Of a DNA stretch of 64,000 nucleotides, positions 52,159-61,603 are shown piece after piece. The stretch is from Aquicella siphonis (lineage in GTDB: Bacteria; Pseudomonadota; Gammaproteobacteria; DSM-16500): NCBI RefSeq assembly GCF_902459485.1, contig NZ_LR699120.1, positions 1-64,000 on the forward strand, given 5' to 3'. Below the pieces are notes generated by a model. It searched no databases, was not told the DNA's origin, and saw only the letters and a program-made list of their open reading frames with translations. The position numbers and the translations under genes are program-made. Numbering within the stretch: the stretch's first letter is position 1; each line of letters begins with the position of its first letter.

Positions 52159-53572
52159 AATCGTGAGAAGCCAGGCTCATGTTTTTTCCTGTCGTCATCA
52201 ATTGCGCCAGATCGACGTGATTTAACAGCCATTGCACGCGTATGAATACAATGACCGCGCCGCTTGCGATTCCCAGAGTCAGACCCCACCAAATACCTTT
52301 TCCTGAAAAATGCCATACCATCCCGAACAGATAAGCCAGGCTGAGTCCTATGATCCAGAAAGATACCAGGGACGCATACATGGGGAATTTTGTGTCCTTT
52401 AAACCGCGCAACGCGCCGAAACCAATGATTCGAAAGTTATCGAACAGCATGAGTATCCCGCCAATGCCTAACAACATGGCGCTGTCGCGCAGCAGCAAGG
52501 CGTTTGCGGGATTTTTGATATCCATATCCAGGCTCAGAAAGAAATAAGGAAAACAGTTCAGCGCCAATGCTACCAGGGCGATGCAGATAAAATTTAAAAC
52601 CATGCCTACATAAATGGCAAGGCGTATGCCGGTCAAATTTTGTCTGCCAACACTATGGCCTACCCTGACTGTGACAGCCTGAGACATGGCGAAAACGATA
52701 GTGATCGCAAAACCCAAATACTGCATAACGATTTGATGCGCAGCGAGCATGGTGGTGCCGAATCGCGCAATCCAGAAGGTGGCGAATGTGAACGTGCTGA
52801 CTTCAATGACATGCATGCAGCCCATGGGCAGGCCAATGCGAATCAATTCCATGATCCGGGTCAGATCAATGCGGCAACATCCCTGAAGAATGCCGAAGGA
52901 TTGATAGTATCTGGACTTGACGAGATAGCAAGTCAGCAGCACAGCCACGGTGGAATAGGTTGTTGCGAATCCATAACCTATGCCCGCCACTCCGCATGCG
53001 GGCAAACCTAGCTTGCCGAATATGAGAAGATAGATGAGGGGTATTTCTATAGGTACAACAAGCAGGCTGATTCTCAGTACCAGTTTTGCCTGATTGACAC
53101 CCGCGAGAAATTGTTCGCAAACGATAAGAGTGATCAGGCCTGGAATTGTCCAGATCAAAGAATGCATGTATTGTACTGCCAGCGCCAGCACAGCGGGGGG
53201 TTGTGAAGTGTATCGCAGGATGATAGGCATGCCCAGCATAAGAATGATCATGACTGCCGCAAGCAGAACGCCCAGAATGAATGCTTGCCCCATAATATCA
53301 CTGATGGCCCGGTAATTTTTCGCGCCAAACTGGTGAGAAACGAGGACGCTGATGGAATTTAAAATACCAAAAAACAACACTGTCAGTGTCATCCAGATCA
53401 TGGAGACAAGAACGCTGGCAGCCAAGGCATCCTGACCCAGATGCGCAACCATGGCGGTGCCAATGAAACCGCTGCAGGCATAGATCAACTGGGAGGCAAT
53501 TAAGGGAATGCTGAGAGAGAAGGTTTCCCGTATCTCACTCCTGACTGAGTGAAGAAAATTGTCGTGAGGCAT
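52157..53572 (-). CDS. MATE-family multidrug/sodium antiporter
   Basis: 471 aa, 12 predicted helices in two repeats. Features include LSIPLIASQLIYACSGFIGTAMVAHLG, VSHQFGAKNYRAI, and the second repeat beginning IRIGLPMGCMHVIEVSTFTFATFW. It would export organic cations or metabolites in exchange for Na+ or H+. No Shine-Dalgarno is visible before the ATG. Convergent with the methyltransferase gene. Confidence 0.87.
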   Translation of the reverse strand: MPHDNFLHSVRSEIRETFSLSIPLIASQLIYACSGFIGTAMVAHLGQDALAASVLVSMIWMTLTVLFFGILNSISVLVSHQFGAKNYRAISDIMGQAFILGVLLAAVMIILMLGMPIILRYTSQPPAVLALAVQYMHSLIWTIPGLITLIVCEQFLAGVNQAKLVLRISLLVVPIEIPLIYLLIFGKLGLPACGVAGIGYGFATTYSTVAVLLTCYLVKSRYYQSFGILQGCCRIDLTRIMELIRIGLPMGCMHVIEVSTFTFATFWIARFGTTMLAAHQIVMQYLGFAITIVFAMSQAVTVRVGHSVGRQNLTGIRLAIYVGMVLNFICIALVALALNCFPYFFLSLDMDIKNPANALLLRDSAMLLGIGGILMLFDNFRIIGFGALRGLKDTKFPMYASLVSFWIIGLSLAYLFGMVWHFSGKGIWWGLTLGIASGAVIVFIRVQWLLNHVDLAQLMTTGKNMSLASHD

Positions 53573-53883
53573 AAATATACAACTCGCTTGTGATTAAAGT
53601 GATGACAAAGCTATAGGATCAAGCTTTTAAGGATGAAACTTAGCGGCGTTGTATGTTCTTCATGGCAATATGCCTCAATGTAGGGCATTCATTATACCCG
53701 AATATGGCTTGTTGACAAATGTAAATTCGGTTTTTTTAAAAAATGACGGATACCTATCCTGCAAGAAAGACAGGCATTTCTTGCGGACCTGGTCAGGCGT
53801 AACGATATGGAAAGTGATAACTCAATAAAAATATGAGAAAATAGCCAGATTAGGTCCGTGTGAGAGAGGGAGAAAATAAATTC
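53573..53883. other. 311-base divergent gap
   Basis: No gene seen. AT-rich, with a TTTTTTTAAAAAA tract near 53730; probably holds promoters for the two divergent genes but no hexamers are convincing. Confidence 0.3.
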
Positions 53884-54633
53884 ATGCATTACATAGACCA
53901 CTTCGGCGAGAAGTCATCAGATTATCTGCAGTTTAGGCCAGATTACCCGCAAGCACTATACCAGTATCTTGCCGGGCTGGTCAGCAAGCATGATCTGGCG
54001 TGGGACTGTGGAACCGGAAATGGTCAGGCTGCTTCCAGGCTGGCGGATTATTTCAAGCAAGTTATTGGCAGCGATATCAACCAGGCTCAGCTGGATATCG
54101 CCATAAAAAAGGAAAATGTTAACTATTTCTGTTGGCCTTCGGAAAAAACCGATCTACAGAATGCATCGGTGGATTTGATTACCGTCGCGCAGGCATTGCA
54201 TTGGTTTGATCTCGACAGTTTTTATCAGGAAGTCAAACGGGTGGCAAAATATACCGGCATTGTCGCTGCGTGGTGCTACTCCCTGGGATTCATCCATCCG
54301 GATGTGGATATTTTCATCAAGAGACTTTATTCGGATGTATTGGGGGCGAATTACTGGCCCAAACAGAGAGAATATATTGATAATGAGTACCAAACCATTC
54401 CTTTTCCCTTCAAAAGAATCGAATCGCCCGCATATCATATAGAAAAATCGATGAATTTCACGCAACTGATTGGCTATCTCAATACCTGGTCCGCTGTGAA
54501 GGAGTATCAGCAGCTGAACCAGGAAAATCCCATTAATCTTATTTTTGCTGATTTACAAATGGCATGGGGAGACCCGACGGCGGAACGGGTAATGACCTGG
54601 CCGATTCATTTATTGGTGGGTCATGTCTTTTGA
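53884..54633 (+). CDS. class I SAM-dependent methyltransferase (Crg1/Tam-like)
   Basis: 249 aa. LAWDCGTGNGQAASRLADYFKQVIGSDIN carries motif I and acidic residue; VDLITVAQALHWFDL is the pattern of trans-aconitate and Crg1-type methyltransferases. Substrate unknown. GGGAG lies about 10 bases before the ATG. Overlaps the next gene by 11 bases. Confidence 0.82.
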   Translation: MHYIDHFGEKSSDYLQFRPDYPQALYQYLAGLVSKHDLAWDCGTGNGQAASRLADYFKQVIGSDINQAQLDIAIKKENVNYFCWPSEKTDLQNASVDLITVAQALHWFDLDSFYQEVKRVAKYTGIVAAWCYSLGFIHPDVDIFIKRLYSDVLGANYWPKQREYIDNEYQTIPFPFKRIESPAYHIEKSMNFTQLIGYLNTWSAVKEYQQLNQENPINLIFADLQMAWGDPTAERVMTWPIHLLVGHVF

Positions 54634-55636
54634 TCCGGTGCGTTTTCTTCACGCTGACACTCCGGTATTAAAACTGCGCTGGGAGCGGCTTACTGCTCAC
54701 TATGATCTGAATGCCGCCGAGGCAGGGAAATTAATACAAGGCTATGTGCCCGACCCGATTGAGCAGATCATTTTGCTGTCAGAAGGCTGTGCCAACAGTA
54801 ATTTTAAAATTACTTTCAAATCAAATCACCCTCCATTAGTGTTGCGGCTTTATCTTAGAGACAAGTCCGGATTAATAAATGAACTCAATATCTATCAATT
54901 TATTAACAGCCGCATTCCGATGGCAGAAATGTATTACCATGACGGCCGCTGCGAAATCTTTCCCTATCCTTATGCCGTATTTGAATGGGTTGAGGGTGCT
55001 CTGATGCGGGAGGTTATTATGCGAGGCGACCAACAGGCAATTCAGGAATGCGCGTATGACGCAGGAAAAATCGTGTCACAACTGCGAATGATGAAGTTTG
55101 ATCAGGGCGGTTTTTTTCAGGAGGATTTCTCTGTCAGGCCATTTGGTGTGGAGGAACAATATATTCCCTACGTTCAAGCCTTATTGGACTCTTCCGATGT
55201 GCGCCGAGGATTAGACAGTGAACTTTTATCCCGAGTCATAGCCTTCATTGAAGAAAACAAGGGTCATCTGCCTGATCATCAACCCGCGAATTTGACGCAT
55301 GCGGATTATGATCCGGCCAATCTGTTGGTCAAACAAGACAAGGGAAAATGGAAAGTAAGCGCGGTCCTGGATTGGGAGTTTGCTCTTGCGAGCACTTACC
55401 TGTTGGACGTGGGTTTATTCTTGCGTTACAGCAAGCGTTTGCCGGGTTACTATGAGACAAGTTTTATACAGGGTGTAGAATGCAATGGCAGTAAGCTGCC
55501 GCCAGACTGGAAAATTGGCGCAAGGCTTATGGACTTACTTTGCTTGCTGCAGCTGCTTTATTATAATCCCCCTCAGAAACGGCCTTATCTTAACGCAGAT
55601 GTGGTCAGTTTAATAAAAGCGATGGTTCTTGAATAG
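54623..55636 (+). CDS. aminoglycoside-phosphotransferase-like kinase
   Basis: 337 aa APH/choline-kinase fold. The catalytic loop is LTHADYDPANLLV (HxDxxxxN) and the metal-binding site LDWEFA (DxE). The N-lobe includes SEGCANSNFKITF, an NTP loop. It phosphorylates a small molecule, not necessarily an antibiotic. It overlaps the preceding methyltransferase gene by 11 bases and is followed after 43 bases by an aldolase gene; the trio may form a biosynthetic or salvage operon. Confidence 0.82.
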   Translation: MSFDPVRFLHADTPVLKLRWERLTAHYDLNAAEAGKLIQGYVPDPIEQIILLSEGCANSNFKITFKSNHPPLVLRLYLRDKSGLINELNIYQFINSRIPMAEMYYHDGRCEIFPYPYAVFEWVEGALMREVIMRGDQQAIQECAYDAGKIVSQLRMMKFDQGGFFQEDFSVRPFGVEEQYIPYVQALLDSSDVRRGLDSELLSRVIAFIEENKGHLPDHQPANLTHADYDPANLLVKQDKGKWKVSAVLDWEFALASTYLLDVGLFLRYSKRLPGYYETSFIQGVECNGSKLPPDWKIGARLMDLLCLLQLLYYNPPQKRPYLNADVVSLIKAMVLE

Positions 55637-55679
55637 CCATGATCAAGACGCATGCCGTATCTCCGGGGAGACCGTATAT

Positions 55680-56711
55680 ATGAAAAAAATCAGCTTTGCC
55701 AGTGATAATTATGCCGGGATCCATCCCGACATTCTAAGGGCAATTTCAGATGCAAACCGGCATCATGCACCGGCTTATGGGTCTGACGAATATACCGCGA
55801 GCGCCATTGAAACCTTCAGGGAGCATTTTGGCGCGGATGTCGAGGTGCATTTTGTATTTAATGGTACCGGGGCAAATGTAACGGCACTGGCTGCCATGAA
55901 TGCAAGTTATCAGGCAGTGATTTGCTCTGACAAGGCACATATACAGGTTGATGAATGCGGCGCGCCAGAAAAATTCACCGGATCCAAATTACTCCTGGTG
56001 CCAACATCGAATGGTAAAATTACTGTGGATGGAATACGCAGGCAATGGCGCCGATTGGGAGATCAGCATTATGTGCAATCACATATCATTTCCATCAGCC
56101 AAACGACGGAACTGGGCACGGTTTATACTCCTGATGAAATCAGGGATATAGCAGATTTTGCGCACTCCCATCAGATGTATCTTCATATGGATGGAGCACG
56201 CCTCAGCAATGCTGCTGTTTTTCTGGGTCTGGATTTGAAATCCATTACAAGAGACGCAGGGGTGGACGTGCTTTCTTTCGGCGGGACAAAAAATGGCATG
56301 ATGATAGGGGAAGCGGTCGTATTATTTAATCGTGCCATCAACGGAAATTTCATGTACATCCGTAAACAAAGCATGCAGCTGGCATCAAAAATGCGCTTTA
56401 TCTCCGCGCAGTTTCAGGCGCTGCTGACCAACCAGCTATGGCAGAAAAACGCAGCGCACGCGAATGACATGGCGTTGCTGCTGGCGGAAAAATTATCCGA
56501 ATTTTCTGATATCAAGGTTACACAATCCGTCCAGGGAAATGCCATATTTGCCATCATGCCTGAAGTACTGATCACTGAGTTACAGAAAAAATATCATTTT
56601 TATGTGTGGGATGAAGACAGGTACGAGGTGCGCCTCATGACATCGTTTGACACGGAAGCAGCTGACATCGAGGCATTTGTGCGGGATATACGGGAATTAC
56701 GCACCGCATAA
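55680..56711 (+). CDS. low-specificity L-threonine aldolase-like PLP enzyme
   Basis: 343 aa, beta-eliminating lyase family. ISFASDNYAGIHPDILRAI, the AYGSDEYTASAIE segment and DGARLSNAA are the characteristic aldolase sequences; the PLP lysine is in SFGGTKNGMM. It would cleave threonine or allo-threonine to glycine and acetaldehyde. ATG 55680 has GGGGAG upstream; a longer in-frame start at 55629 overlaps the APH gene. Its end is 6 bases from a convergent GT2 gene. Confidence 0.87.
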   Translation: MKKISFASDNYAGIHPDILRAISDANRHHAPAYGSDEYTASAIETFREHFGADVEVHFVFNGTGANVTALAAMNASYQAVICSDKAHIQVDECGAPEKFTGSKLLLVPTSNGKITVDGIRRQWRRLGDQHYVQSHIISISQTTELGTVYTPDEIRDIADFAHSHQMYLHMDGARLSNAAVFLGLDLKSITRDAGVDVLSFGGTKNGMMIGEAVVLFNRAINGNFMYIRKQSMQLASKMRFISAQFQALLTNQLWQKNAAHANDMALLLAEKLSEFSDIKVTQSVQGNAIFAIMPEVLITELQKKYHFYVWDEDRYEVRLMTSFDTEAADIEAFVRDIRELRTA

Positions 56712-56717
56712 CGGGTG

Positions 56718-57440
56718 TCAGGCAAACAGTTGATATCGCATGAGCTTGATAATGTGGCGTAAATAATCAAATGAAATTTTCATATTCAGCTTGCTCTTGC
56801 CGTGGCTGCGTTGCGAAAAATGAATGGGAATTTCACGAATATTTTTACACCGGCATTTGATCATTAATTCCAGCCCGACTTTCCAGCCAATCGGCTCCAG
56901 AGGATCGCCCGACAGGAACAGGTCTTTCCTGAAAGCTAAAAATCCGGATAGCGGATCTTTTACAGGCGCCGTAAGCAGCATTCTTGCTATCAGTGCCGCG
57001 GTGCGGGATGTGATTTTCCGAATGAAGGGCCAGTTATGATCACTGCTGCCGCCTGGTATATATCGTGAGCCTATTACCATGTCCGTGCCGGTGTCAGCCA
57101 GCATTTCGAGCATGGCGGGTATGGATTCGGGCGGATGGCTTAAGTCCGCATCCATAGTGACGATGAGAGGATGCCGCGCATTTCGAAAGCCGCATATCAC
57201 AGACTGGCTCAAGTCTCTTTTTTCAGTACGGACAATCAGCTGAAGCCATGGATAAGCGAATGCAAGATGGTGGACGACATTGGCAATGCCATCCTGGCTG
57301 TTGTCATCAATCAATAAGACTTCAAATTGTCGGCCGCCAAAATCAACATTGGCGATGCGCTGTGCCAGATCGGGGATATTCCTGGCTTCACAATAAGTAG
57401 GAATGATAATGGAAAAGCTGGTATCCCGATTGTTATCCAT
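56718..57440 (-). CDS. GT2 family (polyprenol-phosphate sugar) glycosyltransferase
   Basis: 240 aa. SIIIPTYCEARNIPDLAQRI, IDDNSQDG and MDADLSHPPE (DxD region) are the dolichyl-phosphate mannose synthase-type GT2 motifs. It makes a polyprenyl-phosphate sugar donor, which would suit GT-C transferases such as the membrane proteins at 2.7 and 57.8 kb. No C-terminal membrane domain. AGGA is eight bases before the ATG. Confidence 0.88.
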   Translation of the reverse strand: MDNNRDTSFSIIIPTYCEARNIPDLAQRIANVDFGGRQFEVLLIDDNSQDGIANVVHHLAFAYPWLQLIVRTEKRDLSQSVICGFRNARHPLIVTMDADLSHPPESIPAMLEMLADTGTDMVIGSRYIPGGSSDHNWPFIRKITSRTAALIARMLLTAPVKDPLSGFLAFRKDLFLSGDPLEPIGWKVGLELMIKCRCKNIREIPIHFSQRSHGKSKLNMKISFDYLRHIIKLMRYQLFA

Positions 57441-57766
57441 ACGAATGATCCTGGTAAAAATGAAAAATGGCTGGCATATTTAGGCTGGTGCAAATTTTAG
57501 TAATTCCCGGCCGTACAGCGTTAATCAACGATCACTTTATTCGATCTGACTGGTGATTACAATATTTGCCAGGATGCGGGCGGATTCAAACGGGCGCTTC
57601 GTCAAAAAGTGATAGAAAAGTTGCCTAAGATCAGGTTAAATGTCAGCTATTCGAGCCGTGCAACAGTTGCGGCGCCGAAAACCGCACGACCGGGACCAAG
57701 GCGCTGGCAGAGCGTATTGTTTAAAAAGCTTTGCTAGGTTTGGGCAAAAAACAGGATTAACTCAGA
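57441..57766. other. 326-base gap
   Basis: No convincing gene or structure seen; a short frame at 57640 lacks a ribosome site and overlaps the next gene. Confidence 0.35.
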
Positions 57767-59839
57767 ATGGAATTTATCAAAAAAACAATCTTGCGGTTAC
57801 CCATATTCAGGCCATTCATTCAGATAATTTTTTTACTTTCACTGGTACTGGTTGTTAATCATTCCGTTATCGCATTTAACCTGATGTACCCTGAGCAGCC
57901 GACAATTTACCTGGCTAATCAGGGTATCCACAGTCTGGGCGATTTATTGAATATTTATCTGCATCCCAAATTGCTGCACACAAACATTCCCTTTTTCAGG
58001 CCGTCAGGACATTTTCTGATTTATCAGATTATCACGCCGCTGCTCGGCTGGCATAACACAAAAGCATTCATTCTCATCAATTTGTTTTTCTTGTCTATGA
58101 CTGGATATTTTCTCATTCGGCTTTATTCGCGGCTATTTCCTTCCTATCGATTTGGCGGGTGGGTTGCATTCAGTATTTATCTGATGCATCCTGCGCTGAG
58201 TATATCTCGTCTCACCATCATGCATTTTGAATTCGCTTATGTCTTTTTTCTGACGCTGTCACTTTATTTGTTTGTGGTCTTCTGCGAAAAGAACACCTTG
58301 TGTCCGTGCGAACGTGAACACCATCCTGCGCGCATACAACCCGACGTCATCCCGTTCAGACATTATTTCTTGTTTTTTGCTTCACTGTTTTTGTATGTGC
58401 TGGCGGTGACATTCAAGGAACCGGCCGTCATGCTGGGGCCGGTTCTGATGTGTTATTTTTTAATACACTTTTATACCAGACAATCGCCATGGCGCTATTT
58501 ATACAGGCTGGCTGGACACAGGGATGCACGAAAGGTGATAACCATCATCACATTGACGAGTGCGGCGTTGGGAATTTATCTTTTGGCATCCTGGCCAGGG
58601 CTGGAATACGGAGTGAAAAATGTGAATTACCGTCATACACTAGGGACGGTTAATGCATTTTTGAAGGATGTATTTGGCGTCACGCACGATTATATCCCAT
58701 CGGGTATTTTGGCGTTCCCGGATCTCGCATGGCGCACGATTATTTTCACTGCTTCCGCCCGTCTTTTGATCTGGGCCCTGATCTGGGCTGCTCTGCTGGG
58801 TACGCTTGGTGTCTGGATTTATCGTTCGGATGATTCGATGGTTTATAAAAAATCCCTGGCGTTCCTCTATGCTTCATCTATTCTGTTTCTGGTTCTGCCT
58901 TTTAGCTGGGCAATGGGTGCGCCTTGGCATTACAGCCTGACGCTGCTTTGCCTGAGTGTGATCGCGGGATTTTGTGTGGAGCGGCTGGCCCACAAAACTA
59001 TCGGAAAGTATGCGTGGGTCAGGCTGTTATGCCTTTCTCTGTCCTTCTGTATATTGTGCGTTGCCTTTGACGTCAATCGTGTCAATATCGACAAATACGC
59101 CAGCTTGGCAAACGGTTCGCTAGGACTCGCTCTCAACCGGAATGCAGTACTGCGTCCCCCCGCTATCAAAAGCAGGCTGAATCCGGACAGCCTGCTGGTC
59201 ATAGAAGACAGTTTGTTGCATAACGATTATCTGATGGGTAATTCGGCGTATCCGTTTCTTCTTTTTCTTGGAAGCGGGGAATATGAACTTCTTGAAAATC
59301 GTCAAAAGAAATTTTATCTCTCATTTCATCATACATATAGTGGAACACTGTTCAGATATGCGTATCTCATGCCTGGATTAAAAGAAGAGGTTTATCCATT
59401 TCAGATTGAAAGAATGGAAGAAGTGCCGAATGAAATACTTTATAACTGGTTGCTGCATTACAATAATATTTTTGCTTTTGGTTATGATAAACAAGGTGTC
59501 TGGTATGACAAAAGCCAATTATTCAAGCAGCGTGTGCTAAAAGAGGAATCCAGCCGCCGCCTGCGTGTTAATGCCTACCATTCGTTTCGAGCGGCGATGA
59601 TGCCGAAAATGGCGTCATATATACGGCAGATACCGGTTCCGGATGAACAATTGTGTCGATTTACCTGTGATCAGGATGAGAGCTGCCGCGGATTTTTATA
59701 TCAAAACACGGTTGTCAATCAGCATGTAATGATGCAATGTTATTTTTACGAGTCTGCTTTCACACCGGGTGACCTGCCTTGCAAGGATTGCCTGGCATTT
59801 GTGAAAGAGGAGACCAAGAAGCCACGCGTCCTGGTTTGA
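57767..59839 (+). CDS. polytopic membrane protein with PAN/apple-like C-terminus
   Basis: 690 aa. Residues about 10-440 have roughly 11-12 helices of GT-C glycosyltransferase type. Residues about 450-610 are soluble. The last 70 residues contain CRFTCDQDESCRGFLYQN and CYFYESAF, plus CKDC, a cysteine spacing close to PAN/apple domains, which bind proteins or carbohydrates. No bacterial GT-C with such a tail was recalled with certainty. Its direct upstream neighbour is the divergent GT2 gene, a plausible donor supplier. Confidence 0.6.
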   Translation: MEFIKKTILRLPIFRPFIQIIFLLSLVLVVNHSVIAFNLMYPEQPTIYLANQGIHSLGDLLNIYLHPKLLHTNIPFFRPSGHFLIYQIITPLLGWHNTKAFILINLFFLSMTGYFLIRLYSRLFPSYRFGGWVAFSIYLMHPALSISRLTIMHFEFAYVFFLTLSLYLFVVFCEKNTLCPCEREHHPARIQPDVIPFRHYFLFFASLFLYVLAVTFKEPAVMLGPVLMCYFLIHFYTRQSPWRYLYRLAGHRDARKVITIITLTSAALGIYLLASWPGLEYGVKNVNYRHTLGTVNAFLKDVFGVTHDYIPSGILAFPDLAWRTIIFTASARLLIWALIWAALLGTLGVWIYRSDDSMVYKKSLAFLYASSILFLVLPFSWAMGAPWHYSLTLLCLSVIAGFCVERLAHKTIGKYAWVRLLCLSLSFCILCVAFDVNRVNIDKYASLANGSLGLALNRNAVLRPPAIKSRLNPDSLLVIEDSLLHNDYLMGNSAYPFLLFLGSGEYELLENRQKKFYLSFHHTYSGTLFRYAYLMPGLKEEVYPFQIERMEEVPNEILYNWLLHYNNIFAFGYDKQGVWYDKSQLFKQRVLKEESSRRLRVNAYHSFRAAMMPKMASYIRQIPVPDEQLCRFTCDQDESCRGFLYQNTVVNQHVMMQCYFYESAFTPGDLPCKDCLAFVKEETKKPRVLV

Positions 59840-59942
59840 ATAGGGAAGCGGGTACAAAATGCCCGGATGACGTTTGGCATTTCATGCCGGCATGGTGACT
59901 GGCTGGCAGAGTAATCAATGAATCAACAAAAGGATATTGAGC

Positions 59943-61601
59943 ATGAATGCAGACCTGATCAACATTGGACTTGCGTTTATCGAAGGATTTGCCTTGATTA
60001 TCTCGCCTTGTATTTTGCCGATACTGCCCATCATTCTTTCCGGATCACTCGCCGGCAGCAAATCCAGGCCGCTGGGCATTGTGACAGGATTCATCATTAC
60101 TTTTACCGTGGTTACGCTTTTTTCACGGGAGATTGTTCAGTCAGTGCATGTCAGCCAGGATTTGATTCGAAACTTTTCCTATGGAATATTGCTGTTGCTG
60201 GGCGTGGTGATGATGTCTAAGACACTGACGGAAAAATTCAATCTCCTGACATCGCGGTTGACCAGCGTAGGCAGTTCGATAGAAATCGTCAATAATCCGC
60301 AGGGCGGTTTTTGGGGAGGCGTTTTATTCGGCGGCCTGGTTGGCATCATATGGACGCCGTGCGCAGGGCCTATTCTTGCGGCCGTGATCGTTCAAGTTGT
60401 GGTTCAGAAAACCACTTTTATCAGCATTCTGATTGTTACCGCCTTTGCAATCGGGGCGGGGCTGCCCATGTTATTGATCGCCTTGATTGGCCGGGGAGTG
60501 ATGACGCGCATCGCCGTGTTTCGTGAATATACTTCATTATTCCGCCAGGTACTTGGCCTGATAATCGTTTTGACGGTTTTGTACCTGATCTTTTTTCCAG
60601 GAACAGGACTTCCATCCGGGCCGGAAGAGAGCCGCGATAACGTGCGCGTCAATTCGCTGGTGAACGGGCTGGAACATCCTTATCCTGCGCCGCAAATTAC
60701 CGGGATTGATGCCTGGATTAACTCTCCGGCACTGAACTGGAGCGATTTGAAGGGAAAAGTTGTGCTGGTGGATTTCTGGACTTATTCATGTATTAACTGT
60801 ATTAGAACCTTGCCGTATCTGAAGGACTGGTATGCCAAATATCATGATCTGGGATTTGAAATTGTGGGAGTGCATAGTCCGGAATTTCAGTTTGAACACG
60901 ATGTCAACAATGTGAAAAATGCAGTGGCGCAATTCGGAATTCATTATCCTGTTGCGCTTGATAATCGTTTCGTATCCTGGCAAAACTTCAAAAATCAATA
61001 TTGGCCGGCGCATTATCTGGTGAATAAGGAAGGCGAAGTGGTGTATGTGCATTTCGGCGAAGGTGAATATAATGTCACTGAAAATAATATTCGTTATCTT
61101 TTAGGCATGAATGAGCCTGTCCAGGCCGCCAGGGAAGCAGAGGTTTATTCAACAAAACAGACACCGGAAACCTACCTGGGTTATAAGAGGGCGGATCGTT
61201 TTGCCAGCCCTGAATCTGTCACAAAGGATGCGCCTGCCAACTATACCTATCCTGAGACTTTGAAATTGAGTCAGTGGGCTCTTGGCGGAGAATGGATAAT
61301 TTCTTCTGAAAAAGTCACTTCGTCCAAAGCAAATGCGTCGGTCAAATTACGATTTTACGCCAATAAGGTATACATGGTGATGGGTGTGTCAAAGAAAACG
61401 CCGGTCACTTTGACTGTCTTGCTCAATGGTAAAAAAATGACTGAGGATTTCGGTCCGGATGTTGTGAATGGTCAATTGCAAGTTAATGAAAACAAGTTAT
61501 ATTTTCTCGTTGACTTGAAGAAGGGAAATGAAGGCCTGCTGGAAGTAATCGCAGATGCTCCGGGGCTGGAAATATATACATTCACATTTGGCGGTATATA
61601 A
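59943..61601 (+). CDS. DipZ-type CcdA-thioredoxin fusion
   Basis: 552 aa. Residues 1-225 are a CcdA/DsbD-like membrane domain with two cysteines in key helices (ISPCILPILP and WTPCAGPILA). Residues about 245-390 are a TlpA-like thioredoxin domain with redox motif CINC (YSCINCIRTLP). Residues about 400-552 are the DipZ C-terminal beta-sandwich (LRFYANKVYMVMGVSKKTP). It moves reducing power from the cytosol to periplasmic thiols. ATG 59943; a TTG at 59937 is possible. Ends 2 bases from the convergent choline-kinase-like gene. Confidence 0.88.
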   Translation: MNADLINIGLAFIEGFALIISPCILPILPIILSGSLAGSKSRPLGIVTGFIITFTVVTLFSREIVQSVHVSQDLIRNFSYGILLLLGVVMMSKTLTEKFNLLTSRLTSVGSSIEIVNNPQGGFWGGVLFGGLVGIIWTPCAGPILAAVIVQVVVQKTTFISILIVTAFAIGAGLPMLLIALIGRGVMTRIAVFREYTSLFRQVLGLIIVLTVLYLIFFPGTGLPSGPEESRDNVRVNSLVNGLEHPYPAPQITGIDAWINSPALNWSDLKGKVVLVDFWTYSCINCIRTLPYLKDWYAKYHDLGFEIVGVHSPEFQFEHDVNNVKNAVAQFGIHYPVALDNRFVSWQNFKNQYWPAHYLVNKEGEVVYVHFGEGEYNVTENNIRYLLGMNEPVQAAREAEVYSTKQTPETYLGYKRADRFASPESVTKDAPANYTYPETLKLSQWALGGEWIISSEKVTSSKANASVKLRFYANKVYMVMGVSKKTPVTLTVLLNGKKMTEDFGPDVVNGQLQVNENKLYFLVDLKKGNEGLLEVIADAPGLEIYTFTFGGI

Positions 61602-61603
61602 GT

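Noticed and set aside
57640-57858. 72-residue frame before the membrane protein gene
   Set aside because: Overlaps the real start region, no Shine-Dalgarno, odd composition.
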